Below are positions 44,853 to 52,903 of a stretch of 64,000 nucleotides of DNA, piece after piece (within the stretch, counting starts at the first letter, position 1; each line of letters opens with the position of its first letter). Source of the stretch: Lacrimispora sphenoides JCM 1415 (GTDB lineage Bacteria > Bacillota > Clostridia > Lachnospirales > Lachnospiraceae); the NCBI RefSeq assembly GCF_900105615.1, contig NZ_LT630003.1, forward strand, positions 372,001 to 436,000. Reading direction: 5' to 3'. The position numbers and the translations under genes are program-made. The notes beneath the pieces are model-generated. The model was not told the DNA's origin. It did no database searches and worked only from the letters and a program-made list of their open reading frames with translations.

Positions 44853-46109
44853 ATGGCAGGAAATGACAAAAGAAAAGATAAGGATAGAAAGGTACTCCGC
44901 ACAGGAGAAGGCCAGAGGAAAGACGGTTATTATATTTACCGTTGGACTTCCAGAAACGGAAAGCGTCATTGCTTAACAGCAAAAACTTTGACAGAACTCA
45001 GGGAAAAAGAAGATGCCATCACGAAAGATAAGAGTGATGGCATCAGAGTAGATGCTCAAAATGTGACGGTAAATGATATATTCAATTTATGGTGTAGCAT
45101 GAAGCGTGGCTTGAAAGATAACACATTTCAAAATTATAAATATATGTATGGAATGTTTGTTGAACCGGATTTTGGAAAGCTTCGCATAGTCATCTTGAAA
45201 AAATCTGATGTAAAGCATTTTTATAATCTTCTGGCAGAGGAAAGATATCTTAAAGTCAGTACGATAGATTCCATACATACTGTGCTTCATCAGGTACTGA
45301 CTGTTGCTGTAGATGATGGATATATTCGCAATAATCCGGCTGATAATGTTCTAAAAGAGTTAAAGCTCTCACACAACTTTGATACTGAAAAGAGAAAAGC
45401 TCTGACGGTTGAGGAACAGGAACTTTTTCTGAATTATTTAAGACGGAATAATCAATACAGCCATTGGCATCCTATATTTGCAGTAATGATAGGGACTGGT
45501 ATGAGAGTCGGAGAAGTGACCGGGCTAAGGTGGGAAGATGTAAACCTGGAAGATGGTCTAATTGATATTAATCACACGCTGGTGTATTATAATCATGAGG
45601 TCGATGGGTGCTATTTCAATATCCATACGCCAAAGACTAAGGCAGGAAAAAGACAGATTCCCATGCTTAACTATGTAAAAGAAGCATTTCTGGAAGAAAA
45701 GCAGTATCAGGAGTTTAATAATATTCATTGTGAGGTAACGATTGATGGATATACGAATTTTATATTCGTTAATCGTTTCGGATCGGTTCAGCATCAAGGT
45801 ACATTAAATAAAGCTTTGCGCCGGATTATAAGAGATTGTAATGATGAACAGCTGGCTAAGAATATAAAGAATCCTGTTTTGCTGCCAAGATTTAGCTGTC
45901 ATTCACTGCGTCATACGTTTACAACACGCCTTATAGAGAACAATGTTAATCTGAAGGTTATCCAGGATGCTTTGGGACATAAAGATGTCCAGACTACATT
46001 AAATATATACGCTGATGTAACGACTGCATTGAAAAAGAAAGAATTTAGCAGCTTGGAAAATAAAATGATGTGGAAAGAAGTTATTGAAGAAGGGAATGAT
46101 GTGGAATAG
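44853..46109 (+). CDS. Tyrosine-type site-specific integrase (Tn916-like)
   Basis: Integrates and excises the element by site-specific recombination. The 418-residue product begins MAGNDKRKDKDRKVLRTGEGQRKDGYYIYRW, an AP2-like arm-binding domain as in Tn916 Int, then a SAM-like core-binding domain (about 70-180) and the catalytic domain. Catalytic residues are Arg218 (GMRVGEVTGLRW), His350 and Arg353 (CHSLRHTF), His376 (LGHKDVQTT) and the nucleophile Tyr386 (NIYAD). ATG 44853 follows GGAAGGGG; the frame extends upstream to 44748, overlapping xis, but lacks support. An int gene at the edge of the AT-rich block marks the right end of the element. Confidence 0.93.
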   Translation: MAGNDKRKDKDRKVLRTGEGQRKDGYYIYRWTSRNGKRHCLTAKTLTELREKEDAITKDKSDGIRVDAQNVTVNDIFNLWCSMKRGLKDNTFQNYKYMYGMFVEPDFGKLRIVILKKSDVKHFYNLLAEERYLKVSTIDSIHTVLHQVLTVAVDDGYIRNNPADNVLKELKLSHNFDTEKRKALTVEEQELFLNYLRRNNQYSHWHPIFAVMIGTGMRVGEVTGLRWEDVNLEDGLIDINHTLVYYNHEVDGCYFNIHTPKTKAGKRQIPMLNYVKEAFLEEKQYQEFNNIHCEVTIDGYTNFIFVNRFGSVQHQGTLNKALRRIIRDCNDEQLAKNIKNPVLLPRFSCHSLRHTFTTRLIENNVNLKVIQDALGHKDVQTTLNIYADVTTALKKKEFSSLENKMMWKEVIEEGNDVE

Positions 46110-46112
46110 GTT

Positions 46113-46123
46113 TTTTGTACTAA
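46113..46123. other. Possible right attachment-site core
   Basis: TTTTGTACTAA, four bases after the integrase stop, nearly matches TTTTGTACCAA at 21995-22005. See that entry; weak evidence. Confidence 0.25.
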
Positions 46124-46398
46124 GGTAAACAGGCTTCTATAAATATTTTGGAAATTTATGTATTGACTGAAAAGAGTGATGGTTTTGAAATTAGGGGGAT
46201 GCCGTACTAGCCAAAATGTTTAGCTGGGCGGCAGCCCCTTCCAATGATGAAAAGTTTAGACAGGTAAAAGCCCTTGCGATTAAGTGTAAATGGTAAATAA
46301 CCAGTCTACTTTTGGTTTTCTCGTTTGAGGCAATAATGATGTAAAGTTTAAAAAGTTTCTAACAAACTTTTCACACAGAACTTAAGGAGAAACTCCAA

Positions 46399-46770
46399 AT
46401 GGACACACGACTTGCAATCAACCAGATCCGACTCAGTAAGTGGACCAGAATTATTAAAGACCGTTGTCAAAGTGGTCTGAAAATCGATAAATACTGTGAG
46501 CAACACTAGTTATCACGTCATGCCAATTGCTGGCTAAGAAAAGTGAAAGAAGCAGCTCTGATACATAAGCAGTTTTATTGAACTGCCGGTACTCCCGGAA
46601 AAAAATGGTCCCAACAACAAGTGAAAATCTTTTTACTTATTAAATGACCATTGCTATTGAAAATACTATATTGGTAGTCTGCGTATCCACTCCAATGGAA
46701 CTTCTTTCTAAAGTTCTGGAGGTGGTTAGTAATGCTTAATGAACAAGGGCATTTTTTGTTTGGATAAATT
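46399..46770 (+). pseudogene. IS66-family insertion sequence remnant
   Basis: The frame from 46399 (MDTRLAINQIRLSKWTRII, then SGLKIDKYCEQH, an in-frame TAG, LSRHANCWLRKVKEAAL, stop at 46581) is the short TnpA protein of IS66 with an internal stop. A later fragment (about 46,640-46,735) ends MELLSKVLEVVSNA, like the TnpA C terminus. The rest of the element is missing. Nothing else is recognisable in 46110-46986 apart from the qatA promoter. Confidence 0.75.
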
Positions 46771-46927
46771 TTTTTAGTACTGGACCTGTGTCAATACTTT
46801 GGACACAGAAAGTTGATCTTCTCCTCCCCACCTAGAATAATACGGAGAGTATTAGATTAACGACTGTTTTGCTGGCGATTGCTGATTAGTTTTATCGCGT
46901 TTATGACAGTTCATGAATGTAAAAAAC

Positions 46928-46956
46928 TATACATGGATTACAAATAATGATATAAT
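46928..46956 (+). promoter_or_regulatory. Promoter of the qat operon
   Basis: TATACA at 46928-46933 and a perfect TATAAT at 46951-46956 with a 17-base spacer, 30 bases before qatA. Confidence 0.55.
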
Positions 46957-46986
46957 TTTTTATAAAGTTAAGGGGTGGTGAAGCAA

Positions 46987-49041
46987 ATGATTTTATCAGA
47001 TAATGAAACAAGAATAGATCGTTTGAATAACATGGCAATTGCTAAGACAATTGTAGCTATTATTAAAGACAGTAATAAATCAATTTCGATTGGGGTACAT
47101 GGAGACTGGGGAGCAGGTAAATCAAGCGTATTGGCTATGGTTGAAGATCAAACGACATTAATTTGTCAAGATAATGCATCAATGTATGCAATTGTTCGAT
47201 TTAATAGTTGGCAATATCAAGGATTTGAGGACGCAAAAATTGCGTTAATGAGTGCTATCGTGTCACAGCTAGAAGAGATGGCTGAATTATATTATAAGGA
47301 ACATAAAGTTGAAGATAATAAAGAAGATATAAAAGAAATTGGAAAAAGATTGTGGAAGAATCTTGATAAGCTAAGTCTTGCCAAGGGGGTTGGCAAAATT
47401 GGTGTTTCTTTAGTGACCGGAACAGCACCATTAGTTATAGCGGAGAGTATTATTGGCGTAATAAAAGAAAATGTAACAGATCCAGATAAGGCAGGAACAT
47501 TAATAGAAAAAATAGGAAGTTTAGTTAAAAATCCATCAGAAGAACCATCAGGATATAAAGAGATAGACGAGTTTCGTCAGAATTTTAAAGAATTGTTTAA
47601 AGCCGCTCATGTTAACAAACTTGTTGTACTAATTGATGATTTAGATCGTTGTTTACCTAAGGTTGCAATAGAAACGCTTGAGGCTGTGCGTATGTTTCTG
47701 ACTTTGGAAAATGCAGCTTTTATCATTGCAGCTGATGATGCGATGATTCGCTATTCTGTAAAGGAGTATTTTCCAGGAATATTAGAACAAAATAATTTAA
47801 GCTTAGATGCTGATTTGAGATCAGATTATAATCTGTTCGCAGATAAATATTTGGAAAAGCTTATTCAGATTCCATTACATATACCGAGAATTGGACTAAA
47901 AGAAGCGCAATTGTATATCATGCTTTTACTAATAGAATCTAAATTAGGTGAATCAGATAAATTAGAAAGAATTGGAGATGTTGTCATTGAAAAACTTCAC
48001 AAGCCATGGGCACTGGAACAACTATCTACAGAAGAGATTAAAGAAGCTTTAGTGGATAAGTATGATGAGGCAATTGAGAATATCAAAATTGCAAAAAGCA
48101 TTGATAAAATATTATCTAAACACACAAATGGAAACCCGAGGAATATTAAACGCTTTATTAATATGCTTCTATTAAGAAATGAGATTGCTCAGAATCGCGG
48201 ATTTGATGCAAATGATTTGCAAATGGCGGTATTGGCTAAAATGATGTTAGCAGAGCAGTACAATAGTGAATTTTATAAAGCCCTGGCAGGAGAATTAGAT
48301 GAGAACGGACATTGTAAAGCATTTGAAACCTTTGTGGAGCAGGAGGAACAGGAAGATCATCTAGATAATGAAACTACGAAGAAAGTTGTTAATACAAAGC
48401 TTACAAGTACTATAGTATCTAAGATGAATTCACAAAATGCAAAAGAAGTTGAGCAAGAAGTAAAAAAAGAAATGAAAGAGGATAATAAGCGTACTATAGT
48501 AAAACAAGAAACATTTAAATATTTTCTTGGGCAAAGAGACGTTATTAATTGGATACAAATTCCGCCATCCTTAGTTAAAGTCGATTTAAGACCCTATTTT
48601 TTTGCTTGTACAGAAAAAGTTGATTTCTTCTTTAGCAATTCCACAGAGCAGTTACAGGAATTAGTTTCTATAGTTCGATCGGGTAAGTTGAACACTGCAA
48701 GAAAAAAGGAAGATATTTTAGCTTTAAATAGTACAGATGCCAAGAAATTATTTAAAATAGTGTCACAGGATGTATTCACTCAAAATTTATCGGATACTAA
48801 ACCGCCTAGAAGTATAGAAGGAATTAGACTTTTGGTTGAGTATCGATCAGAACTTCAAAATGATTTGGTTGAATTCCTTTTGACATTACAACCTGATAAA
48901 TTAGGCATATGGGCTACGGGTGAATGGGATTCATGTATTCCTAAAAAATCAGAAGCACGCGAAAAATTAAAAAAGTTTTTAAATGGCATCGCAGAGAATA
49001 GTAGCGATCCAATTACTAGAAGAGCTGCAAAATATGTATAG
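46987..49041 (+). CDS. qatA: QatA, KAP-family P-loop NTPase
   Basis: ATPase of the Qat anti-phage system. The 684-residue product has the KAP fold: Walker A GDWGAGKS at 39-46, FNSWQYQGFEDAKIALMSAIV (KAP-typical), and Walker B VVLIDDLDRC with Asp217, Asp218 and Asp220. NGNPRNIKRFINMLLLRNEI follows as the sensor/lid. Two short hydrophobic stretches lie between Walker A and B (around GVGKIGVSLVTGTAPLVIAESIIGVI), common in KAP proteins. The C-terminal 200 residues are specific to this group. ATG 46987 is preferred, eight bases behind GGGGTGG; GTG 46975 or 46978 are possible. It is the first of four adjacent genes. Confidence 0.9.
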   Translation: MILSDNETRIDRLNNMAIAKTIVAIIKDSNKSISIGVHGDWGAGKSSVLAMVEDQTTLICQDNASMYAIVRFNSWQYQGFEDAKIALMSAIVSQLEEMAELYYKEHKVEDNKEDIKEIGKRLWKNLDKLSLAKGVGKIGVSLVTGTAPLVIAESIIGVIKENVTDPDKAGTLIEKIGSLVKNPSEEPSGYKEIDEFRQNFKELFKAAHVNKLVVLIDDLDRCLPKVAIETLEAVRMFLTLENAAFIIAADDAMIRYSVKEYFPGILEQNNLSLDADLRSDYNLFADKYLEKLIQIPLHIPRIGLKEAQLYIMLLLIESKLGESDKLERIGDVVIEKLHKPWALEQLSTEEIKEALVDKYDEAIENIKIAKSIDKILSKHTNGNPRNIKRFINMLLLRNEIAQNRGFDANDLQMAVLAKMMLAEQYNSEFYKALAGELDENGHCKAFETFVEQEEQEDHLDNETTKKVVNTKLTSTIVSKMNSQNAKEVEQEVKKEMKEDNKRTIVKQETFKYFLGQRDVINWIQIPPSLVKVDLRPYFFACTEKVDFFFSNSTEQLQELVSIVRSGKLNTARKKEDILALNSTDAKKLFKIVSQDVFTQNLSDTKPPRSIEGIRLLVEYRSELQNDLVEFLLTLQPDKLGIWATGEWDSCIPKKSEAREKLKKFLNGIAENSSDPITRRAAKYV

Positions 49042-49054
49042 GGGGAGATAGATT

Positions 49055-49855
49055 ATGGGAACATCTACAAGGAACAAAGGCCAATCTGGACACACGCCGT
49101 TAGTACCTTCTTGGTTAGAGGAGGATGATATAGAAGGACAGACACAATCAGATGAACAAATACCTCAAGATGGAGACGAAAATCGATTTTCAGGACCTAG
49201 AAAATCATTTACACAATATGTAAATGGTGGAGGTCGTGATGGTAGCTCAATGAGGAGCTCAGTATCGAGGTATATTAGTCATTCGTTAGGCGGGAGCTAT
49301 AGAGCAACTACTCGTCTAGGATCTGCAAGAAGTAGCACTGCAAAACTGTATAATATATTATATACGTTGTCAGGAAGTAATGGTGTAAGAAAAGTTGGAC
49401 AACAACTTTCACTGAATAATTTGACCAATCTTCCTGCATCAGAATTTTTCGTAGAAATAGCATTATTTATTTGTCCAGATGGAGGACCAAATGATGAGGG
49501 GATTGCAAGAGCTGCATATTATGATGCAATAGCAGAAAACCCGGAATTATATGGAAAACTAACAGAAGAATTGACTGCTGAAGATTGTTTTTCGGTTTTG
49601 CAAAATTATATGGAAAAGGTAGTCTTAGAACACGTTATAAATGATATTGCTAATAAAACAATAGTTCTTCCAGATGACATTGATCAGGTTTCAAATATTG
49701 AAAAAAAGTTAGAGCAGTTGATTAAACAGGGTATATCAGATGCTTGTGCAGAGGTTACACAAAACAAAATAGAAATGACAGGTGATAAAGCGCAGGAAAT
49801 TACAGATTCGATTTATCAGAGGACATATGAAATATTAGAAAGTCAGGAGGATTAA
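49055..49855 (+). CDS. qatB: QatB
   Basis: Second component of the Qat system, of unknown biochemical role. The 266-residue product has the family's N-terminal signature MGTSTRNKGQSGHTPLVPSW, a disordered acidic stretch, FTQYVNGGGRDGSSMRSSVSRYISHSLGG (Gly/Ser-rich with conserved arginines), and a helical C-terminal half. GGGGGAG precedes the ATG, 13 bases behind qatA; qatC begins two bases after its stop. Confidence 0.88.
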   Translation: MGTSTRNKGQSGHTPLVPSWLEEDDIEGQTQSDEQIPQDGDENRFSGPRKSFTQYVNGGGRDGSSMRSSVSRYISHSLGGSYRATTRLGSARSSTAKLYNILYTLSGSNGVRKVGQQLSLNNLTNLPASEFFVEIALFICPDGGPNDEGIARAAYYDAIAENPELYGKLTEELTAEDCFSVLQNYMEKVVLEHVINDIANKTIVLPDDIDQVSNIEKKLEQLIKQGISDACAEVTQNKIEMTGDKAQEITDSIYQRTYEILESQED

Positions 49856-49857
49856 GT

Positions 49858-51216
49858 ATGTACAGATATCATTTGATAGCTTCGTTTAACAAAGAGCTAA
49901 AACTGCCAAAATATAAAATAATTTCGGAAAAAAGTAAAGTTCAAGCACAACTGCCAATGTTGACAACTGCTGGGAATTTTCGATATGGTCTTCAAACAAC
50001 CATTAATGAACTTAAGAGGCAGAATATATATCCTTCAGAAACTGGATATGATGCAATTATCTTTGGATTAATGGTATATATTGCAGATATGAAAATATCT
50101 AGGATTAAACAATCACAGGATTCGTGGACAAGGGAAATTATCTTGTCTATACCAGTTTATGATAATCGTTGGGAAAAACATAAAGAAATTTTAGAACGAA
50201 TGCTTAGATTTTTAACAGGAGATATATGGACAATAGAATTCAGTAAAAGAGGATCAGAGTTTGTTCAAAAAGAGAAACGGAGTATACGTACAGAAAAATA
50301 TGAAACAGCATCATTATTTTCCGGAGGTATGGATAGCCTCATAGCTTCTATAAATTATATGGAGCAAAAGCAACCAACACTTCTGGTAAGTCATGCTGGA
50401 GAATCAAGGGTAAGAAGTTGGCAAACGAATTTGTTAAAAATTTTGGATCACGAGTATCCAGATGTGTGCCATGAAAATGCATATTTATGGACTAGTCTTA
50501 GAGATATTGAATTACCAGAAGCGGATCAAGATAAAAATCAGCGAAGTAGATCTTTTCTATTTATTGCAATAGCAATGTTTGCAATGAGTGGAACAAAAAA
50601 TTGTACAAGATTGTTTATGCCAGAGAACGGATTAATAGCATTAAATGTACCACTAGACTCCACTCGTGTTGGTTCACATAGTACAAAGACGACACATCCT
50701 TTTTATCTTAAGTTATGGAATGAAATTAGTCAGGATATGTTTGGTATTTCTATCACAAATCCATACTGGAATAAAACAAAGGGTGAGATGGCAGCGGAAT
50801 GTTTAAATAAAGACATACTCAAGGTTGCAATGGGTGAATCGTTTTCCTGTTCGTCAGTTAATAATGCTAGTATTAGGGGGGGACATTCTCAGCATTGTGG
50901 GCACTGCTTACCGTGCATTATTAGAAGGGCTGCAATGTATCATGCGTTTGGAGCTTATGATCCATCGGAGTACTTATATTCTGAAATTAAAAATATTGAG
51001 AACAATCGAGAATTAGTGGGTGAACAGTTGCGTTCTTTTCAATACGCAATTCGGAAAGTAACACAAACACCAAATGCTAAAAAAATATTAATTCATAAGT
51101 CAGGTCCACTAAAAAATGATGAGAAATATCTTACAGAGCTATCGGATATGTATTACCGAGGCCTTATGGAAGTAGAACAATGGATTCAGGATAATGGAGG
51201 AAAGAATAATTGCTAG
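49858..51216 (+). CDS. qatC: QatC, QueC-like nucleotide-modifying enzyme
   Basis: Related to QueC (7-cyano-7-deazaguanine synthase, an ATP pyrophosphatase). The 452-residue product has the PP-loop SGGMDS at 155-160 and a C-terminal zinc site CGHCLPC (Cys347, Cys350, Cys353) with Cys331 upstream, the ligand spacing of QueC. It is about twice the length of housekeeping QueC, with an extra 150-residue N-terminal domain. No other queuosine genes are nearby. In the Qat system it is thought to modify a nucleotide, protein or DNA target; the substrate is not established. Confidence 0.9.
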   Translation: MYRYHLIASFNKELKLPKYKIISEKSKVQAQLPMLTTAGNFRYGLQTTINELKRQNIYPSETGYDAIIFGLMVYIADMKISRIKQSQDSWTREIILSIPVYDNRWEKHKEILERMLRFLTGDIWTIEFSKRGSEFVQKEKRSIRTEKYETASLFSGGMDSLIASINYMEQKQPTLLVSHAGESRVRSWQTNLLKILDHEYPDVCHENAYLWTSLRDIELPEADQDKNQRSRSFLFIAIAMFAMSGTKNCTRLFMPENGLIALNVPLDSTRVGSHSTKTTHPFYLKLWNEISQDMFGISITNPYWNKTKGEMAAECLNKDILKVAMGESFSCSSVNNASIRGGHSQHCGHCLPCIIRRAAMYHAFGAYDPSEYLYSEIKNIENNRELVGEQLRSFQYAIRKVTQTPNAKKILIHKSGPLKNDEKYLTELSDMYYRGLMEVEQWIQDNGGKNNC

Positions 51217-51938
51217 TTGACACACATTTTCATTTGGATTTGATGGAAAATATGCAGTCTTTAATAAAACAATTTCGTGGAGTGGATGTTGGAATAATTG
51301 CTGTTGGTACAACACCATTGGCTTATAGTAGAGAATTAGAATTTGTTTCTGGAATTAATAATATTAGGGTTGGACTAGGGTTTCACCCTCAGCTTGTGGA
51401 ACAAAGAGAGTATGAAATTGATTTGTTTTTACAAGAATTAAAAAAGACAAGATACGTTGGTGAAGTTGGACTTGATTTCAATAAAGACAATATTAGATCG
51501 AAAAAACAACAACTTTATTTTTTTCGAAAAATAGCTCAAACATGTGCAAAACAGGGAGAAAAAGTTATATCTATTCACAGTGTTAATGCTACTAATGAAG
51601 TAATCAACATTCTTGAAGAAGAAGGTACATTTAAAAACTGTATATGTATATTGCATTGGTTTACTGGAACAGCAATACAGAGAAAAAGAGCAGTTGAGAA
51701 TGATGCTTATTTTTCCATTAATCAAAAAATGGCGAAAACAAAGTCAGGTCAACAAACAATTCGCAATATTCCTGCTGATAAATTATTATTAGAGACAGAT
51801 GCTCCATTTACGGGAATGATTAGTTCGGTAAATAATTTACAAAACGAACTTGAAAGTATTATTCAAGATATTTCACTGATTCGTCGTGAAAATATGATGC
51901 AACAGATAAAATGTAATTCTGAAAATATTTTTGATTAA
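51210..51938 (+). CDS. qatD: QatD, TatD-like metal-dependent hydrolase
   Basis: TatD-family nuclease, last component of Qat, 242 residues. All metal ligands of the TatD fold are present: His6 and His8 (DTHFHLD), Glu85 (GEVGLDFN), His123 (SIHSVNA), His149 (ILHWFTG) and Asp197 (LLLETDAPF). It starts with TTG at 51210, nine bases behind GGAGG and overlapping the end of qatC by seven bases. An intact active site argues for a functional system. Confidence 0.9.
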   Translation: MLVDTHFHLDLMENMQSLIKQFRGVDVGIIAVGTTPLAYSRELEFVSGINNIRVGLGFHPQLVEQREYEIDLFLQELKKTRYVGEVGLDFNKDNIRSKKQQLYFFRKIAQTCAKQGEKVISIHSVNATNEVINILEEEGTFKNCICILHWFTGTAIQRKRAVENDAYFSINQKMAKTKSGQQTIRNIPADKLLLETDAPFTGMISSVNNLQNELESIIQDISLIRRENMMQQIKCNSENIFD

Positions 51939-52678
51939 ATAGGTGTGTTTAATTGCATTTCTTGTTATGTGCTGGGGATCTTCAAGCCAATTAACAGTGT
52001 TTATGGTCCTATGTCAAGATTTAGCACAAGTTAAAATGAGAATCGAATCCTCATATTAATCAGCATGCAAGATTCCATCTTTCAGACTCTTTTGATAAAG
52101 TTTCTCATAATCGTCTAGTGACATATAATTGCAGTGACTGTGAATCTGCTTGGTATTATAAAAAGCTTCCAGATATTCAAAAACAAGCTGATATGTGTGT
52201 TTGAAATTCTGGATTTTAAGAGTGTGTGATGAAAAGTTTGTAAATGCAGATCTTCTATGATAATTACTGAGCTGGAGGGCTATGAATGTAGCTTCCAGCT
52301 TGAGACCGTTTCAAGTTTTGAGTAAACAAAACAAACTGATATAAGATAAGTTAATAGTTATGAAAGGGCAGAGCTGATTTGTATTGGATCTGCCCTTATC
52401 TGCGTGTGCCCGGTGGGCACACGTTCCAACGAGTGTAGGTCTTGTCCGATACGGTATTGCAGCTTATTGTCATGACTTTTTGCCTCCAATTAAGAAAAGC
52501 CGACAAAAGCACTTGAACCATAGAATGCAACTCTATTTCAAAAGAAAAACTATGATGATTAATTTGCGTTCTAAATTTGAGATTCTCAAATCTAGATTTT
52601 TTTTTGAATTTCATTGAGAAAATGGAGGTATTCTGATATAATTTCTATGTCGTTAGATTAAGGATAAGGAGAAGAAGA
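51939..52678. other. IS-wrecked intergenic region between Qat and restriction-modification genes
   Basis: Apart from the IS3 fragment noted separately, this stretch holds two hairpins: AAGGGCAGA/TCTGCCCTT (52363-52397) and GTGTGCCC/GGGCACAC (52404-52422). Their composition differs from the surroundings, as for the end of a lost insertion sequence. A TATAAT at about 52636 probably serves the HTH gene at 52679. No gene is supported. Confidence 0.5.
52056..52215 (-). pseudogene. IS3-family transposase C-terminal fragment
   Basis: Read on the minus strand it gives TYQLVFEYLEAFYNTKQIHSHC, then MSLDDYEKLYQ, and a stop at 52056. This is the end of an IS3/IS150-type integrase-core transposase (FEYIE-x-FYN-x-KR-x-HS pattern). 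The rest of the gene is absent. Confidence 0.8.
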
Positions 52679-52888
52679 ATGAGTGTAAATTATGACAAAT
52701 TATGGAAACTCCTCATAGATAAAAAAATGAAAAAAACTGATTTCATGAGAGAAGCAGGAATAAGTTCTAATGCTTTAGCACATATGGGAAAAAATGAGTC
52801 GGTTTCACTTGATTGCATTGAAAGAGCATGTAGACTGTTTGGTTGTAAAGTCGATGATTTATTAGATTTTGTTGAAGAAGAAAAGTGA
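52679..52888 (+). CDS. XRE-type small HTH protein, control-like gene of the R-M unit
   Basis: A 69-residue Cro/C1-type protein: VNYDKLWKLLIDKKMKKTDFMREAGISSNALAHMGKNESVSLDCIERACRLFGCKVDDLLDF. The same compact type is often encoded just before C5 methyltransferases and acts as a controller of restriction-modification expression. It ends 15 bases before the methyltransferase gene and has an AAGGAG site. Control of the downstream genes is inferred from position. Confidence 0.8.
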   Translation: MSVNYDKLWKLLIDKKMKKTDFMREAGISSNALAHMGKNESVSLDCIERACRLFGCKVDDLLDFVEEEK

Positions 52889-52903
52889 ATGTGAGGTAAG
52901 AGA

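Larger units (their letters stand above)
21990..46125 (+). mobile_element. Integrated mobilizable genetic element
   Basis: Defined by an abrupt fall in GC after lysS, an Xis-like gene and mobilization genes at the left end, a Tn916-type xis-int pair at the right end, and a recombination module in between. It has a short relaxase and no type IV secretion genes, so it would need a helper: an IME rather than a self-transmissible ICE. Both limits are approximate; the attachment sites are only tentatively placed. An IS21 element has inserted within it. Confidence 0.65.

Noticed and set aside
49858..51216. Housekeeping queuosine biosynthesis gene queC
   Set aside because: No queD, queE or queF nearby, the protein is twice the usual length, and it lies between qatB and qatD.
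51210..51938. Housekeeping tatD nuclease
   Set aside because: Start overlaps qatC and the gene is the last of the four-gene Qat order.
52384..52617. Open frames on both strands around 52,400-52,600
   Set aside because: They overlap hairpins and an IS-derived tract, have no ribosome binding sites and no recognisable product.
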